Assembly: GCA_029979565.1 (NCBI GenBank) | Contig: JAPOHG010000001.1 | Location: 186,001-250,000, forward strand | Direction: 5' to 3' | DNA from: a bacterium | GTDB taxonomy: Bacteria > Bacteroidota > Bacteroidia > Flavobacteriales_D > Sanyastnellaceae | Length of the DNA stretch: 64,000 bases | Part shown: positions 27,501 to 35,787 of the stretch, piece by piece | How positions within the stretch are numbered: position 1 is the stretch's first letter | Layout of the letters: every line of letters starts with the position of its first letter | Notes under the pieces: model-generated | Databases searched by the model: none | Seen by the model: only the letters and a program-made list of their open reading frames with translations | Told to the model about the DNA's origin: nothing | Translations under genes and position numbers: made by a program

Positions 27501-27952
27501 ATATCAACCCAATAACCCATTTTGCGGGTAAGGTCATTCCAGATGTCCGTGTAACGCATGACGGCTTTTTTGCACGCCTCGTTGTACTCTTCGATGGTCA
27601 ACCTGACCCCGATGTCCTCCTTGGTAATGCCGAGTTCTTTCTCCACGCCCAACTCCACGGGCAGCCCGTGGGTATCCCAACCCGCTTTTCGTTCAACTCG
27701 GAATCCCTTCAGGGTGTGGAACCGACAAAAAATGTCCTTGATGGCCCGAGCCATCACGTGGTGGATGCCAGGCTTTCCGTTGGCAGAGGGCGGCCCTTCA
27801 AAAAACACATAAGGCCGATCTGCAGGGCGCGTCTCGATGCTCTTCTGAAAGGTCCCATCCTGCTCCCAGCTGCTGAGGATGTCATCGGCAATCTGAGGAA
27901 GATTGAGGGAGCCGCGCTCAGGGAAGTTTGGTTGCGGTGCAGACGTGCTCAT
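24557..27952 (-). CDS. ileS: Isoleucyl-tRNA synthetase
   Basis: A 1131-residue class I synthetase. The HIGH motif appears as GIHHVMA (residues 62-68) after FFEGPPSANGKP, and KMSKS as GQKMSKRLGN (near 680). The CP1 editing domain (for example TTPWTLPSNTALTVGPDIAY and DDARVAAAAG) and the DVWFDSGSMPYAQWHYPF block are present. The C-terminal anticodon-binding region is long, as in the eukaryote-like/Bacteroidota ileS type, without the terminal zinc cysteines of the E. coli enzyme. It begins 84 bases after pyk, so it could have its own promoter. Confidence 0.97.
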   Translation of the reverse strand: MSTSAPQPNFPERGSLNLPQIADDILSSWEQDGTFQKSIETRPADRPYVFFEGPPSANGKPGIHHVMARAIKDIFCRFHTLKGFRVERKAGWDTHGLPVELGVEKELGITKEDIGVRLTIEEYNEACKKAVMRYTDIWNDLTRKMGYWVDMDAPYVTYENKYIESVWWLLKQLDDKGLLYKGYTIQPYSPAAGTGLSSHELNQPGAYRDVKDTTVVAQFRALPECGARVLEHAGPEKAEAFGHLPVYFLAWTTTPWTLPSNTALTVGPDIAYVLVATKNRYTDEAGLVVLAEDLMGKHFGGKKAPEHEVIAHISGAELCGARYEQLLEWAEPMEGVSEAFRIIPGDFVTTEDGTGIVHTAPTFGADDARVAAAAGVPPMLIDDGTGQGVPLVDLQGRIRDGVGPLAGRYVKEEYYEEGEAPERSVDVEIAIDLKGKGLAFLVEKYEHNYPHCWRTDKPVLYYPLDSWFIRATAAKERMQELNKTIRWKPASTGSGRFGKWLENLNDWNLSRSRFWGIPIPIWSTEDGAERRCIGSVEELKAACAESVKAGLMDTNPLENFVPGDMSKANYEQFDLHKHVVDRITLKASDGRPMRRESDLIDVWFDSGSMPYAQWHYPFENKEKIDGGQSYPADFIAEGVDQTRGWFYTLHAIATMAFDSVAYKNVVSNGLVLDKNGQKMSKRLGNAVDPFETLGQYGPDATRWYMISNAQPWDNLKFDADGITEVQRKFFGTLHNTYNFLALYANIDGYQGGGDEVPVADRPEIDRWVLSRLNSLIQDVTEAYEALEPTKVARAIQAFAIDDLSNWHVRQSRRRFWKGDMSDDKRSAYQTLHTCLRSLSVMISPIAPFYADRLYRDLTGAEESVHLASFPEADAACIDTELEARMALAQQISSQVLSLRKRERLRVRQPLRRILVPVLNEQMASRIETMASLIRGEVNVKAIEVVRDGENTEVSIVKRVKPDFKALGPKFGKRMKAVAAAVNALDAEGIAALEREGRVAVHPADGQGEAVVEASEVTILTDDIPGWLVSSVGGVTVALDISLDDALKGEGLARELVNRVQNLRKDAGLEVTDRIALTVEAAPEVEAVMKDNLDYIADETLANDVRWGEIPGAERIELSEGIDVALAVTKQD

Positions 27953-28036
27953 TCTGTTTGCGATCGGGTCGAAGTGCTCAAAGGCGCGAAGATAACAACG
28001 GCTCGGCCATCAAGAACCTCCAATCCCTTGATTTAA

Positions 28037-29455
28037 CTACACTTGGCTGAGCTTTAGCATGTTGGTCATGCCCGCATCCGCAATGGGCATACTCGCCAGG
28101 TGAACAACGAAGTCTCCGGCGCTGACGACACCCATTTTGGTCAACTCGAATTTGATGTCCGCTATCGTGTGGTCGGTGCTGACCATTTTCAGATACGGGA
28201 ACGCTGATACCCCCCACACGAGTGACATTTGAGCCAATACCCGCTTGTTCGCCGTGAACATGAAAATGTGCGCCTTCGGTCGTTGGCTCGAAACCTGGAC
28301 TGCCGTATAGCCCGAGAAAGTCATGGTCACGATCGCCTTTGCGTTCACTCGTTTGGCCAATCTGCAGGCATTGTAGCACATGCTATCGCTGATGAATCGA
28401 TCATCCTCAGGGCTCAAAGGTGGCCGCTCGTGGTAGTACATGCGGTCTTGGCCCTCCATCGAATCGATGATGTCGGACATGGCTGTTACGGCTTCAACTG
28501 GGTACGCGCCTACCGACGTTTCTGCACTGAGCATGACAGCGTCCGCACCGTCCAAAACAGCGTTGGCCACGTCATTGACTTCCGCCCGTGTAGGGACGGA
28601 TGCCTCAATCATGGATTCCATCATCTGGGTTGCCACAATAACGGGCTTGCCCATGCGCATGCACCGCTGGATGATGTCTTTTTGAACCAATGGAACCTCT
28701 TGCTTGGGGATTTCCACCCCCAAATCACCGCGTGCAATCATGACGGCATCGGTCTCTTCCAAGATGCCATCCAGGTCCTCTAATGCCTCAGGCTTTTCAA
28801 TTTTAGCGACGATTCGAGCGTGCTTGCCTTCGGCTTCAATGCGCTCTCGAAGCTCTCTGATATCCTGGGCGTTTCGTACAAAGGACAATCCAATCCAATC
28901 GACATCCTGTTCCAACGCGTATGCCAGGTCCACAGCGTCCTTCTCTGTAATGCAAGGCAAGGAAATGGCTGTAGAGGGCAAGTTGATGCCCTTGCGCGGC
29001 TTCAAGATCCCACCATGAACCACCTCGCATCGCACTTCGCCTTTCCCATCGGTTTCGAGGACGCGCAATTCGAGTTTGCCATCGTCCATCAGCACCGGTT
29101 CACCCGCTTTCACATCTCCAGCGAACTGCATGTAATTCGTATAGACGACACCCGCAGTCCCGGTATCTGTGCCTGTTCGGATAATCAATTCCTCTCCCTG
29201 CACGAGGTCGATTTGCCCCCCCTCGAGTTCCCCGATCCGCAATTTGGGTCCTTGCAAATCCGCCAACAAGGCCGTGTGGGTCCCCAATTGCTCATCGACC
29301 TTTCGGACGTTGGCAATGGTGTGTCCGTGTATGGCATGTTCGCCGTGCGAAAAGTTCAACCGCGCCACATTCATGCCGGCTTGAATCAATGCTTCCAGCC
29401 GCTCCTCTGTATTGGAGGCTGGTCCCATCGTGGCCACAATTTTCGTTCGTTTCAT
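28037..29455 (-). CDS. pyk: Pyruvate kinase
   Basis: Final glycolytic step, converting phosphoenolpyruvate and ADP to pyruvate and ATP. The 472-residue protein has the start RTKIVATMGPASNT, NVARLNFSHGEH, the active-site KIEKPEALEDLDGIL with catalytic lysine, MIARGDLGVEIP and the ATQMMESMIE segment. It is the fifth gene of a minus-strand block acpP-fabF-rnc-IPExxxVDY-pyk, which recurs in flavobacteria, 12 bases after the preceding gene. Confidence 0.97.
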   Translation of the reverse strand: MKRTKIVATMGPASNTEERLEALIQAGMNVARLNFSHGEHAIHGHTIANVRKVDEQLGTHTALLADLQGPKLRIGELEGGQIDLVQGEELIIRTGTDTGTAGVVYTNYMQFAGDVKAGEPVLMDDGKLELRVLETDGKGEVRCEVVHGGILKPRKGINLPSTAISLPCITEKDAVDLAYALEQDVDWIGLSFVRNAQDIRELRERIEAEGKHARIVAKIEKPEALEDLDGILEETDAVMIARGDLGVEIPKQEVPLVQKDIIQRCMRMGKPVIVATQMMESMIEASVPTRAEVNDVANAVLDGADAVMLSAETSVGAYPVEAVTAMSDIIDSMEGQDRMYYHERPPLSPEDDRFISDSMCYNACRLAKRVNAKAIVTMTFSGYTAVQVSSQRPKAHIFMFTANKRVLAQMSLVWGVSAFPYLKMVSTDHTIADIKFELTKMGVVSAGDFVVHLASMPIADAGMTNMLKLSQV

Positions 29456-29467
29456 CGTTTCAATTCT

Positions 29468-29914
29468 TCAGCCCTCCGCTTCTGGGGTTAAATCCAACAA
29501 GGCCAGATGCTCGATGGCACCCGACTCCAATGGATTAAGTTGGAGGATGTAATTGACCCCCCTCATCGGTCGAATGCGGTCCATGACTTCAGCCATTGAG
29601 CCGGTTTCGTCCACAGCTTGAACGAGGTAGTCCATTTCAGCGCCACCTTGGAACCGAGCAATCATGCCGTTCGGAGCTTTGTTTTCGATGATATACCACG
29701 TTTGCGAATTGTGACTCGACGTATCCTCGTACCGATAAACCACGTGCTCTGAATACCCTGTTCGCTGCTGGATTTCGAGCACTTTATTGAATTTCAAGCG
29801 CCACTCCAGGCGCTGATTCAATTCCCACGCCAACCGATGCGGTGGCAGGTGGCTGCTCAGCCCCAACAGTTCAAAATCACACGCGTCGGCAAAATCTTCG
29901 TCAAGCCATTGCAT
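29468..29914 (-). CDS. IPExxxVDY family protein
   Basis: A 148-residue protein placed between rnc and pyk, exactly where flavobacteria carry the IPExxxVDY family. The sequence fits in length and layout (DFELLGLSSHLPPHRLAWELN near the start; the closing block YILQLNPLESGAIEHLALLDL), although the name-giving IPE/VDY residues appear altered (GGAEMDYLVQ may be the equivalent). No function is established. It ends 12 bases before pyk. Confidence 0.7.
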   Translation of the reverse strand: MQWLDEDFADACDFELLGLSSHLPPHRLAWELNQRLEWRLKFNKVLEIQQRTGYSEHVVYRYEDTSSHNSQTWYIIENKAPNGMIARFQGGAEMDYLVQAVDETGSMAEVMDRIRPMRGVNYILQLNPLESGAIEHLALLDLTPEAEG

Positions 29915-29944
29915 TCAATGCGAATATACCTCCTAGACTTAGAA

Positions 29945-30703
29945 TTACAGCGGCTTTTCACGCCATTCTCCACGCTCCAACGCAACGCGTGCAGCATGCT
30001 GTTCCGCCTCTTTTTTAGACGAACCAGATCCTTCAGCAACCGGTCGGTCATCAACCATCAATACCACCTCATGGATGCCCTGTTCTCGACCTTGGTCATC
30101 TCGCACCATTTTCTCGTCGTAACGCACCTCCTTCCCTTCAACCTGGGCCCAGTGGTACAAACGCGATTTGAAGTCTGCTGTGGTCTCCATTATCTCCTCA
30201 GCTCCATACCGCATCAACATGGCTGAGGCGAGCACGCGGGTCTTTTTGTATCCGTGATCGAGGTAAATGGCCCCAATCAGTGCTTCCAACGCATTGCCGA
30301 TCACCGCACTGGGAAGCGGACGCTGGGGAATGGTCGTCTGAATATGCTCGCCAAGTCCCATGGACTCGCCTATTTGGTTCAATGACTTTCGGCTCACCAA
30401 ATTGGAGCGCTTCTGCGTCAGTGGCCCCTCATCTTCTTGGGGATAACGGAAGAAAACAAGCTCTGCGGCCACCGCGCCGAGAATGGAATCGCCGAGAAAC
30501 TCGAGGCGTTCATTGGACTGTTCGCCGGCTTCGAGTTCTGCCATCATCGAACCGTGGGTCATGGCTTGTCTATACCAAGCTGCATTCCTGACGCGGACAC
30601 CGAATTCAGCTTTGATGAAACGACGCAGTTCAGGTGAGATGCCCCCTTGAGACCATCGATTTCTCCAGCTTCGATTCCGTAGCAAACCCACTGGGCAGCT
30701 CAA
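29945..30703 (-). CDS. rnc: Ribonuclease III
   Basis: Double-strand-specific endonuclease for rRNA and mRNA processing. The signature NERLEFLGDSILG (residues 64-76) holds catalytic acidic residues, and GNALEALIGAIYLDHGY supplies the second acidic cluster. The C-terminal dsRNA-binding domain runs from DFKSRLYHWAQVEGK to SSKKEAEQHAARVALE. The only start that gives the full N-terminus is TTG at 30703, overlapping the fabF stop as TTGA, so translation is probably coupled; GTG four codons later is an alternative. Confidence 0.95.
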   Translation of the reverse strand: MSCPVGLLRNRSWRNRWSQGGISPELRRFIKAEFGVRVRNAAWYRQAMTHGSMMAELEAGEQSNERLEFLGDSILGAVAAELVFFRYPQEDEGPLTQKRSNLVSRKSLNQIGESMGLGEHIQTTIPQRPLPSAVIGNALEALIGAIYLDHGYKKTRVLASAMLMRYGAEEIMETTADFKSRLYHWAQVEGKEVRYDEKMVRDDQGREQGIHEVVLMVDDRPVAEGSGSSKKEAEQHAARVALERGEWREKPL

Positions 30704-31956
30704 TCCAGGGCTTTGAACAATACCGAGGCATTGTGTCCCCCGAACCCAAAGGTGTTGGACAGTGCCGCTCGAACCGTGCGTTGTTGCGCTTTGTTGAATG
30801 TGAAATTCAATTTTGGATCAAGCGCCTCATCGGTGTGTTCAAAGTTGATGGTAGGCGGAATGGCACCGTGCTTAATAGCCAGAATGCAAGCAATGCCTTC
30901 GATTGCTCCCGCAGCTCCCAACAAATGACCCGTCATGGACTTGGTCGAACTGATGTTGAGGTCGTAAGCGTGGTCCCCGAAGACGCCTTGAATGGCCTTG
31001 GTTTCGGCAACGTCGCCTAACGGAGTGGACGTACCGTGAACGTTTACGTAGTCCACGTCCTCCGGTCGCATCCCTGCATCGTCCAAAGCGGACTTCATGA
31101 CGTTCAGTGCCCCGAGCCCCTCGGGATGAGGTGCCGTGATGTGATGCGCATCCGCACTCATGCCACCACCCACCATTTCGCAATAGATTTTGGCGCCTCG
31201 GGCCACGGCGTGCTCATACTCTTCCAGGATGATGGCTCCCCCACCTTCTCCAAGCACAAAACCGTCACGTGTTGAATCGAAGGGGCGGGACGCTTTGGCA
31301 GGTTCGTCGTTCCGGGTCGAAAGCGCCTTGAGCGCGTTGAAACCACCGATGCCGCCTTCCGTTACAGCCGCCTCCGACCCCCCGGTGACCATGATATCCG
31401 CTTTTCCCAAACGGATGTAGTTGAACGCGTCAATCATGGCATTCGTACCACTGGCGCAGGCCGAAACCGTACAAAAGTTCGGGCCCCGGTATCCATGGCG
31501 CATGCTGATGTGGCCGGCCGCAATGTCCGAAATCATCATGGGGATGAAGAATGGACTGAATCGAGGGATGCCCTCATTGCGGTGGAAATTCAAGGCCTCG
31601 TTCATGAAGGTTTGGAATCCTCCAATGCCCGAGCCCCAGATGACGCCGGCGCGATCTGGATTCACAGGGGAACCCTCACCCGCCAAGCCTGCATCTTCTA
31701 AGGCCTGGTCGGAACAGACAACCGCGTACTGCGCGAACAGGTCCATCTTCCTCGACTCTTTGCGATCGAGGAATTCGGATACGTCCCACCCTTTCACTTC
31801 GCAGGCGAACTGCGTCTTGAAATTGGTGGCATCGAACTTGGTGATGGGAGCGGCTCCGCTCACACCATTGATCAAGCCTTTCCAGTACGTTGGTATGTCA
31901 TTTCCAAGGGGCGTAATCGCCCCTAAGCCGGTAACAACAACCCTTTTGAGCTCCAT
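30700..31956 (-). CDS. fabF: Beta-ketoacyl-ACP synthase II
   Basis: Elongating condensing enzyme of type II fatty-acid synthesis. The 418-residue thiolase-fold protein has the complete triad: Cys167 in SACASGTNAM, His307 in VHGTSTPLGD and His344 in MTGHLLGAAG. It begins ten bases after acpP, which encodes its carrier, and its stop overlaps the rnc start. Confidence 0.98.
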   Translation of the reverse strand: MELKRVVVTGLGAITPLGNDIPTYWKGLINGVSGAAPITKFDATNFKTQFACEVKGWDVSEFLDRKESRKMDLFAQYAVVCSDQALEDAGLAGEGSPVNPDRAGVIWGSGIGGFQTFMNEALNFHRNEGIPRFSPFFIPMMISDIAAGHISMRHGYRGPNFCTVSACASGTNAMIDAFNYIRLGKADIMVTGGSEAAVTEGGIGGFNALKALSTRNDEPAKASRPFDSTRDGFVLGEGGGAIILEEYEHAVARGAKIYCEMVGGGMSADAHHITAPHPEGLGALNVMKSALDDAGMRPEDVDYVNVHGTSTPLGDVAETKAIQGVFGDHAYDLNISSTKSMTGHLLGAAGAIEGIACILAIKHGAIPPTINFEHTDEALDPKLNFTFNKAQQRTVRAALSNTFGFGGHNASVLFKALD

Positions 31957-31966
31957 GGAGCCAGGA

Positions 31967-32203
31967 TTATTTCGCGTTCTCGGTAATGTAGTCGACCGCC
32001 TGTCCTACGGTGCTAATTTTCTCAGCTTGGTCATCTGGGATGGCAATGTTGAACTCTTTTTCGAACTCCATAATGAGTTCTACAGTGTCCAAAGAATCAG
32101 CGCCCAAATCGTTGGTGAAGCTCGCAGACAGATTGACTTCTCCTGCATCAACTCCCAACTTATCGACGATAATCGCCGTGACTTTTTCTTGAATATCAGA
32201 CAT
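31967..32203 (-). CDS. acpP: Acyl carrier protein
   Basis: A 78-residue acidic protein carrying the phosphopantetheine attachment motif [15 protein letters not shown] with Ser37. It is the first gene of the fatty-acid/RNase III/pyruvate kinase block. About 60 bases upstream lies a near-palindrome (32263-32277), and TTACTTTG at 32226-32233 on the minus strand resembles the -7 element with the TA shifted by one. Confidence 0.98.
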   Translation of the reverse strand: MSDIQEKVTAIIVDKLGVDAGEVNLSASFTNDLGADSLDTVELIMEFEKEFNIAIPDDQAEKISTVGQAVDYITENAK

Positions 32204-32262
32204 AGCTTAGCTGTTTATCGGGGCGCAAAGTAACCACATCAAGAGGTAACCTCCGCCGTTTT

Positions 32263-32277
32263 GAGAAAACTTTTCTC
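32263..32277. promoter_or_regulatory. Inverted repeat upstream of acpP
   Basis: GAGAAAA-C-TTTTCTC, two seven-base arms with a single central base, sits between the nitroreductase stop (32289) and acpP. Its lack of a loop argues against a terminator; its place about 30-44 bases upstream of the acpP -7-like element would suit an operator. No regulator is identified. Confidence 0.3.
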
Positions 32278-32288
32278 CATATCGGGTG

Positions 32289-32978
32289 TTAACGCGTCGT
32301 TTTAGGGCCATATACGGTTGCCAATTCTTCCCAGCTTTTCCGCTGAATATCAGGAACTTGACATCCTTCTGCTGGGTATCCGATGGGGATGAGCAGGTAT
32401 GCTTTTTCGTGAGGTGGCCGGTCCAGTATTTCTGCCAAAAACCCCATGGGAGATGGTGTATGCGTCAATGTGGCGATTCCACACTCGTGCAATGCTGCCA
32501 GTAACATCCCACTGGCTATGCCCACCGATTCTTGCACGTAGTAATGCTGGGACTTTCCTGAAGCGGCCTCTTCATCCGGCGTCCATGACTGCCGAAACAC
32601 CACAATGAGCGCTGGTGCTTCCTCAAGATGGGGTTTGATGTGGTCCGTACCGAAAGGCCTTAAATCGTCCAACCAGGCGTCATTCATTCGCCCATGGTAA
32701 TTCTCGTATTCTTCGTTTTCAGCGGCTTCTCGAATCTGCTTTTTGATGGCCGGATCGGTAACAAGGCAAAAGTGCCATGGTTGCTTATGCGCACCAGATG
32801 GTGCGGTTCCAGCTGCTTCAATGCACTTGCGCACCACATCGAGTGGCAGCGCATCCGTTGAGAAATGCCTGACCGTCCTCCGTGCATTGAAGCGATTGAA
32901 CACCTCATCGGCCGCTTGGCGCATGTTCTGCTCTGATAAGCGGTCAAAGCGCAGCGGAATGTGCTTTTGGTCTTGCAT
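32289..32978 (-). CDS. Nitroreductase family protein
   Basis: A 229-residue flavin (FMN) oxidoreductase. Typical motifs: RRTVRHFSTDALPLDVVRKC at the start (phosphate-binding arginines), AAGTAPSGAHKQPWHFCLV, the SVGIASGMLLAALHECGIATL helix and LIPIGYPAEGC near the end. The central insert (MNDAWLDDLRPFGTDHIKPHLEEAP) and layout resemble the iodotyrosine-deiodinase/BluB-like branch, but the substrate is not evident. ATG at 32978 is preferred; 36 upstream codons overlap the ABC ATPase gene. It follows that gene by five bases. Confidence 0.87.
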   Translation of the reverse strand: MQDQKHIPLRFDRLSEQNMRQAADEVFNRFNARRTVRHFSTDALPLDVVRKCIEAAGTAPSGAHKQPWHFCLVTDPAIKKQIREAAENEEYENYHGRMNDAWLDDLRPFGTDHIKPHLEEAPALIVVFRQSWTPDEEAASGKSQHYYVQESVGIASGMLLAALHECGIATLTHTPSPMGFLAEILDRPPHEKAYLLIPIGYPAEGCQVPDIQRKSWEELATVYGPKTTR

Positions 32979-32983
32979 GTGCG

Positions 32984-33736
32984 TCAGACGGTCTTTCGAA
33001 TTTTTCGCATCAAATCGCTCGCAAAAACAAATTCTTCCAATTCCTTCACACCGCCTTCGAGCAATCCCTCTCGATTGCCGTTCCAACAGATGCGGCCCTG
33101 GTGCACAAAGTGTATGGTGTCACTCGCCTCCATCACACTGTTCATGTCGTGGGAGACCACTACGGTGGTGATTTGGTATTCTTCGGTGATGTCGGAAATG
33201 AGGTTGTCGATCACGATGGCCGTTTGCGGATCGAGTCCAGAATTGGGCTCATCGCAAAACAAGTATTTCGGGTTCATCGCAATGGCTCGGGCAATGCCGA
33301 CACGCTTTTGCATACCACCGCTGCACTCCGCCGGGAAACGGGAACTCGCATTGGCTAGTTCGACCCGTTCGAGGCAAGCAGCCGCTCGGTCGTGGCGCTC
33401 CGACTCGGACATATCGCTGAACATGCGCAACGGGAATTCTACGTTTTCTTGAACGGTCATGCTATCGAACAGCGCTGAGCCCTGAAAAAGCATCCCAATC
33501 TCTTGTCGAATCACTTTGCGTTCCTGCTGGCTCATGGACGTGAAGTCCCTCCCGTCGTAAAACACCCGTCCTTGGTCAGGTTCAATCAGTCCCACGGTGC
33601 ATTTGGTCATCACACTCTTTCCACTTCCACTGCGACCGATGACGAAGTTGACTTTGCCGCGTTCGAACGAGGCGCTCACATCCTTGAGGACGTGGTGGTC
33701 CCCAAACGATTTCTCAAGGTGTTGTAGCTCGATCAT
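32984..33736 (-). CDS. ABC transporter ATP-binding protein, MlaF-like
   Basis: A 250-residue ATPase with Walker A GRSGSGKS (34-41), signature CSGGMQKRVGIARAIAM, and Walker B YLFCDEPNSGLDPQTA. The CSGGMxKRV signature and the adjacent MlaE permease place it in the Mla/Ttg2-type lipid transport family, which moves phospholipids between inner and outer membranes. It is one base downstream of the permease gene. The substrate-binding MlaD protein is not in this window. Confidence 0.9.
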   Translation of the reverse strand: MIELQHLEKSFGDHHVLKDVSASFERGKVNFVIGRSGSGKSVMTKCTVGLIEPDQGRVFYDGRDFTSMSQQERKVIRQEIGMLFQGSALFDSMTVQENVEFPLRMFSDMSESERHDRAAACLERVELANASSRFPAECSGGMQKRVGIARAIAMNPKYLFCDEPNSGLDPQTAIVIDNLISDITEEYQITTVVVSHDMNSVMEASDTIHFVHQGRICWNGNREGLLEGGVKELEEFVFASDLMRKIRKTV

Positions 33737-33737
33737 T

Positions 33738-34475
33738 TCAGTTCAACAGCATTTGCGTAAGGACCAAATTGGAAACCATAATGATGACCACCGACCACAC
33801 AACGGCCTTCGTGCTTGATTTACCCACTTCGAGTGCTCCCCCTTCGGCGAAGTAACCGTGGTAAGCTGAAACGCTCGTTAGAATAAAACCGAAGACCACC
33901 GTTTTGGTCAATGCATACAACACGTCGAAAACGCGGAAATCCACCTGCATACCATATTCGAAGTCGGCCAAGGGACTGAGGCCGGTGGCAACACCGATCC
34001 ATGCCCCCGCTCCAACGCCCAGCACCATGCTCAACACCACCAAAAAGGGAACGATGAACACCCCCGCGACCACTTTGGGCAGAATCAAATAGCTCGCGCT
34101 GTTCACCCCCATGATGTCCAGGGCATCGATTTGCTCCGTAACCCGCATCGTGCCGATTTGGGAGGCAATATTGGACCCAACTTTGCCGGCCAAGATTACC
34201 GGAATCAAGGTGGGAGAAAACTCCAAGATCATGGTCTGGCGCACGGTAAAGCCGATGGTGTAAACCGGAATCCACCCGCCAATTTGGTGAGCGGTCTGGA
34301 GGCAAATGACCGCCCCCATGAAAATGGAAAGCAGGGCAACGATTCCCACCGATTGGAGGCCGATGGACTCAAGCTCGGTCAACAATAAGTCCTTGAATAC
34401 GCTGAACTTCTCCGGCTTTCGAAAGCTCTTAGCCAACAACCGCATATAGCGGCCTATGTGATACATCCAGCGCAT
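33738..34475 (-). CDS. ABC transporter permease, MlaE family
   Basis: A 245-residue inner-membrane permease with five to six hydrophobic helices and the family block LTELESIGLQSVGIVALLSI, followed by LEFSPTLIPVILAGKVGSNIAS and EQIDALDIMGVNSASYLILP. Partner of the adjacent ATPase in phospholipid trafficking. TACCTTAG four bases before the ATG is one base from the TAnnTTTG element. It is divergent from the small lipoprotein/manC unit. Confidence 0.92.
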   Translation of the reverse strand: MRWMYHIGRYMRLLAKSFRKPEKFSVFKDLLLTELESIGLQSVGIVALLSIFMGAVICLQTAHQIGGWIPVYTIGFTVRQTMILEFSPTLIPVILAGKVGSNIASQIGTMRVTEQIDALDIMGVNSASYLILPKVVAGVFIVPFLVVLSMVLGVGAGAWIGVATGLSPLADFEYGMQVDFRVFDVLYALTKTVVFGFILTSVSAYHGYFAEGGALEVGKSSTKAVVWSVVIIMVSNLVLTQMLLN

Positions 34476-34513
34476 GGTGCTAAGGTACGTGTCAGTTCGT
34501 ACTTTCGCGGAGC

Positions 34514-34684
34514 ATGATTGTCAAACGCCACCATCTCGTGGGACTCCTCGGCATCTCCTTGGTTTTGTCCGCCTGTGGATCGAATCGCGGCCACCGCGAT
34601 TGCAACTGTCCCCAATGGTCTGAGGCGGCGACCCCGAGCGATGCCATTACAACCGCTCCAACCTATAGGAATTCGGAACCATGA
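34514..34684 (+). CDS. Very small lipoprotein coupled to manC
   Basis: A 56-residue protein translated from ATG 34514 to TGA 34684. It starts MIVKRHHLVGLLGISLVLSAC: a charged N-terminus, a hydrophobic core and lipobox LSAC (lipidated Cys21). The 35-residue mature part is polar, with a Cys-Asn-Cys-Pro motif (DCNCPQW). Its stop overlaps the manC start as ATGA, which argues that it is translated. TACTTTCG sits six bases before its ATG and resembles a -7 element. Short lipoproteins with a CxCP-like tail occur in Bacteroidota, but I know of no assigned function. Confidence 0.72.
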   Translation: MIVKRHHLVGLLGISLVLSACGSNRGHRDCNCPQWSEAATPSDAITTAPTYRNSEP

Positions 34685-35787
34685 CTGCCAACAACAACAC
34701 GTTTGCGGTCATCATGGCCGGTGGGATTGGAAGCCGATTCTGGCCGATGAGCAAAGAGTCGAGGCCGAAGCAATTTCTCGATATCCTCGGCACCGGTCGT
34801 TCGCTGATTCAAATGACCTTCGACCGCTTGGCTCGGCTTGTTCCGTCCGAGAACATCCTCGTGGTCACCCAGGAACGTTACCGCGGCTTGGTCGCTGAAC
34901 ATTTGCCACAACTGCCCAGCGAAAACACCTTGTGTGAACCGTTCATGCGCAACACCGCTCCATGCATCGCCTACGCCAACCATTGGATCGCGAACAAAGC
35001 CGGGGATGCTGCAGATGAAGCCGCAGTCATTGTGGCGCCATCGGACCACCTCATCCTGAAGGAGGATGAGTTCTTGGAAATTGCCAACATTGCGCTGAAT
35101 CACACCCGAGAAACGACCCACCTCGTGACACTGGGCATTCACCCCTCACGACCCGATACTGGTTACGGCTACATCCAATTCGAGGACCTGCCCGATGCCG
35201 GCGACGCGCGCATTCGGATGGTGAAAACCTTCACGGAGAAACCGCAGCTCGAATTGGCCGAGCAATTCTTGGCTTCCGGTGATTTCTACTGGAATTCTGG
35301 CATCTTCATTTGGAGCTTGCAGAACATCACCGAAGCGTTTGAGGCGCATTTGCCCGAAATGCAAGCGCTGTTTGAAGAGCACAAGAGCGACTTCGCCACC
35401 GAACGCGAGGCAACAACCATCCGGGGCATCTACGGTGAATGCGAGAACATCTCCATCGACTACGGTGTCATGGAAAAAGCGCCCAATGTGGCCGTTGTCC
35501 TTTCAGATTTCGGATGGAGTGACCTTGGAACATGGGGCTCATTGCATGAAAAACTGTCGTTGGATGCCGCAGGAAACGGCACAGCGGGTGTGAGGCTGCA
35601 AGCAACGAAGGCTGCTGGAAACGTCATCGTAAGCGATGCCTTCCATGCAAAAAAGCTGGTCGCCGTGCGTGGCTTGGACGACTTCATTGTGGTGGACACC
35701 GAGGACGCGCTGCTCATTTGTCCAAAGGCAGATGAACAGTGGATCAAACAGCTGGTCACTGAGATGAAGGGCGGAAAACAGAAGTAA
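34681..35787 (+). CDS. manC: Mannose-1-phosphate guanylyltransferase
   Basis: Makes GDP-mannose from mannose 1-phosphate and GTP, feeding glycan and LPS synthesis. The 368-residue protein has the nucleotidyl-transferase start VIMAGGIGSRFWPMSKESRPKQF (quoted in part: MAGGIGSRFWPMS, RPKQFLD), VIVAPSDHLI, the FTEKPQLELAEQF motif and YWNSGIFIW. It lacks the C-terminal isomerase domain of the bifunctional enzyme. The ATG overlaps the stop of the small lipoprotein gene. It abuts fumC tail to tail with no space for a terminator. Confidence 0.95.
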   Translation: MTANNNTFAVIMAGGIGSRFWPMSKESRPKQFLDILGTGRSLIQMTFDRLARLVPSENILVVTQERYRGLVAEHLPQLPSENTLCEPFMRNTAPCIAYANHWIANKAGDAADEAAVIVAPSDHLILKEDEFLEIANIALNHTRETTHLVTLGIHPSRPDTGYGYIQFEDLPDAGDARIRMVKTFTEKPQLELAEQFLASGDFYWNSGIFIWSLQNITEAFEAHLPEMQALFEEHKSDFATEREATTIRGIYGECENISIDYGVMEKAPNVAVVLSDFGWSDLGTWGSLHEKLSLDAAGNGTAGVRLQATKAAGNVIVSDAFHAKKLVAVRGLDDFIVVDTEDALLICPKADEQWIKQLVTEMKGGKQK

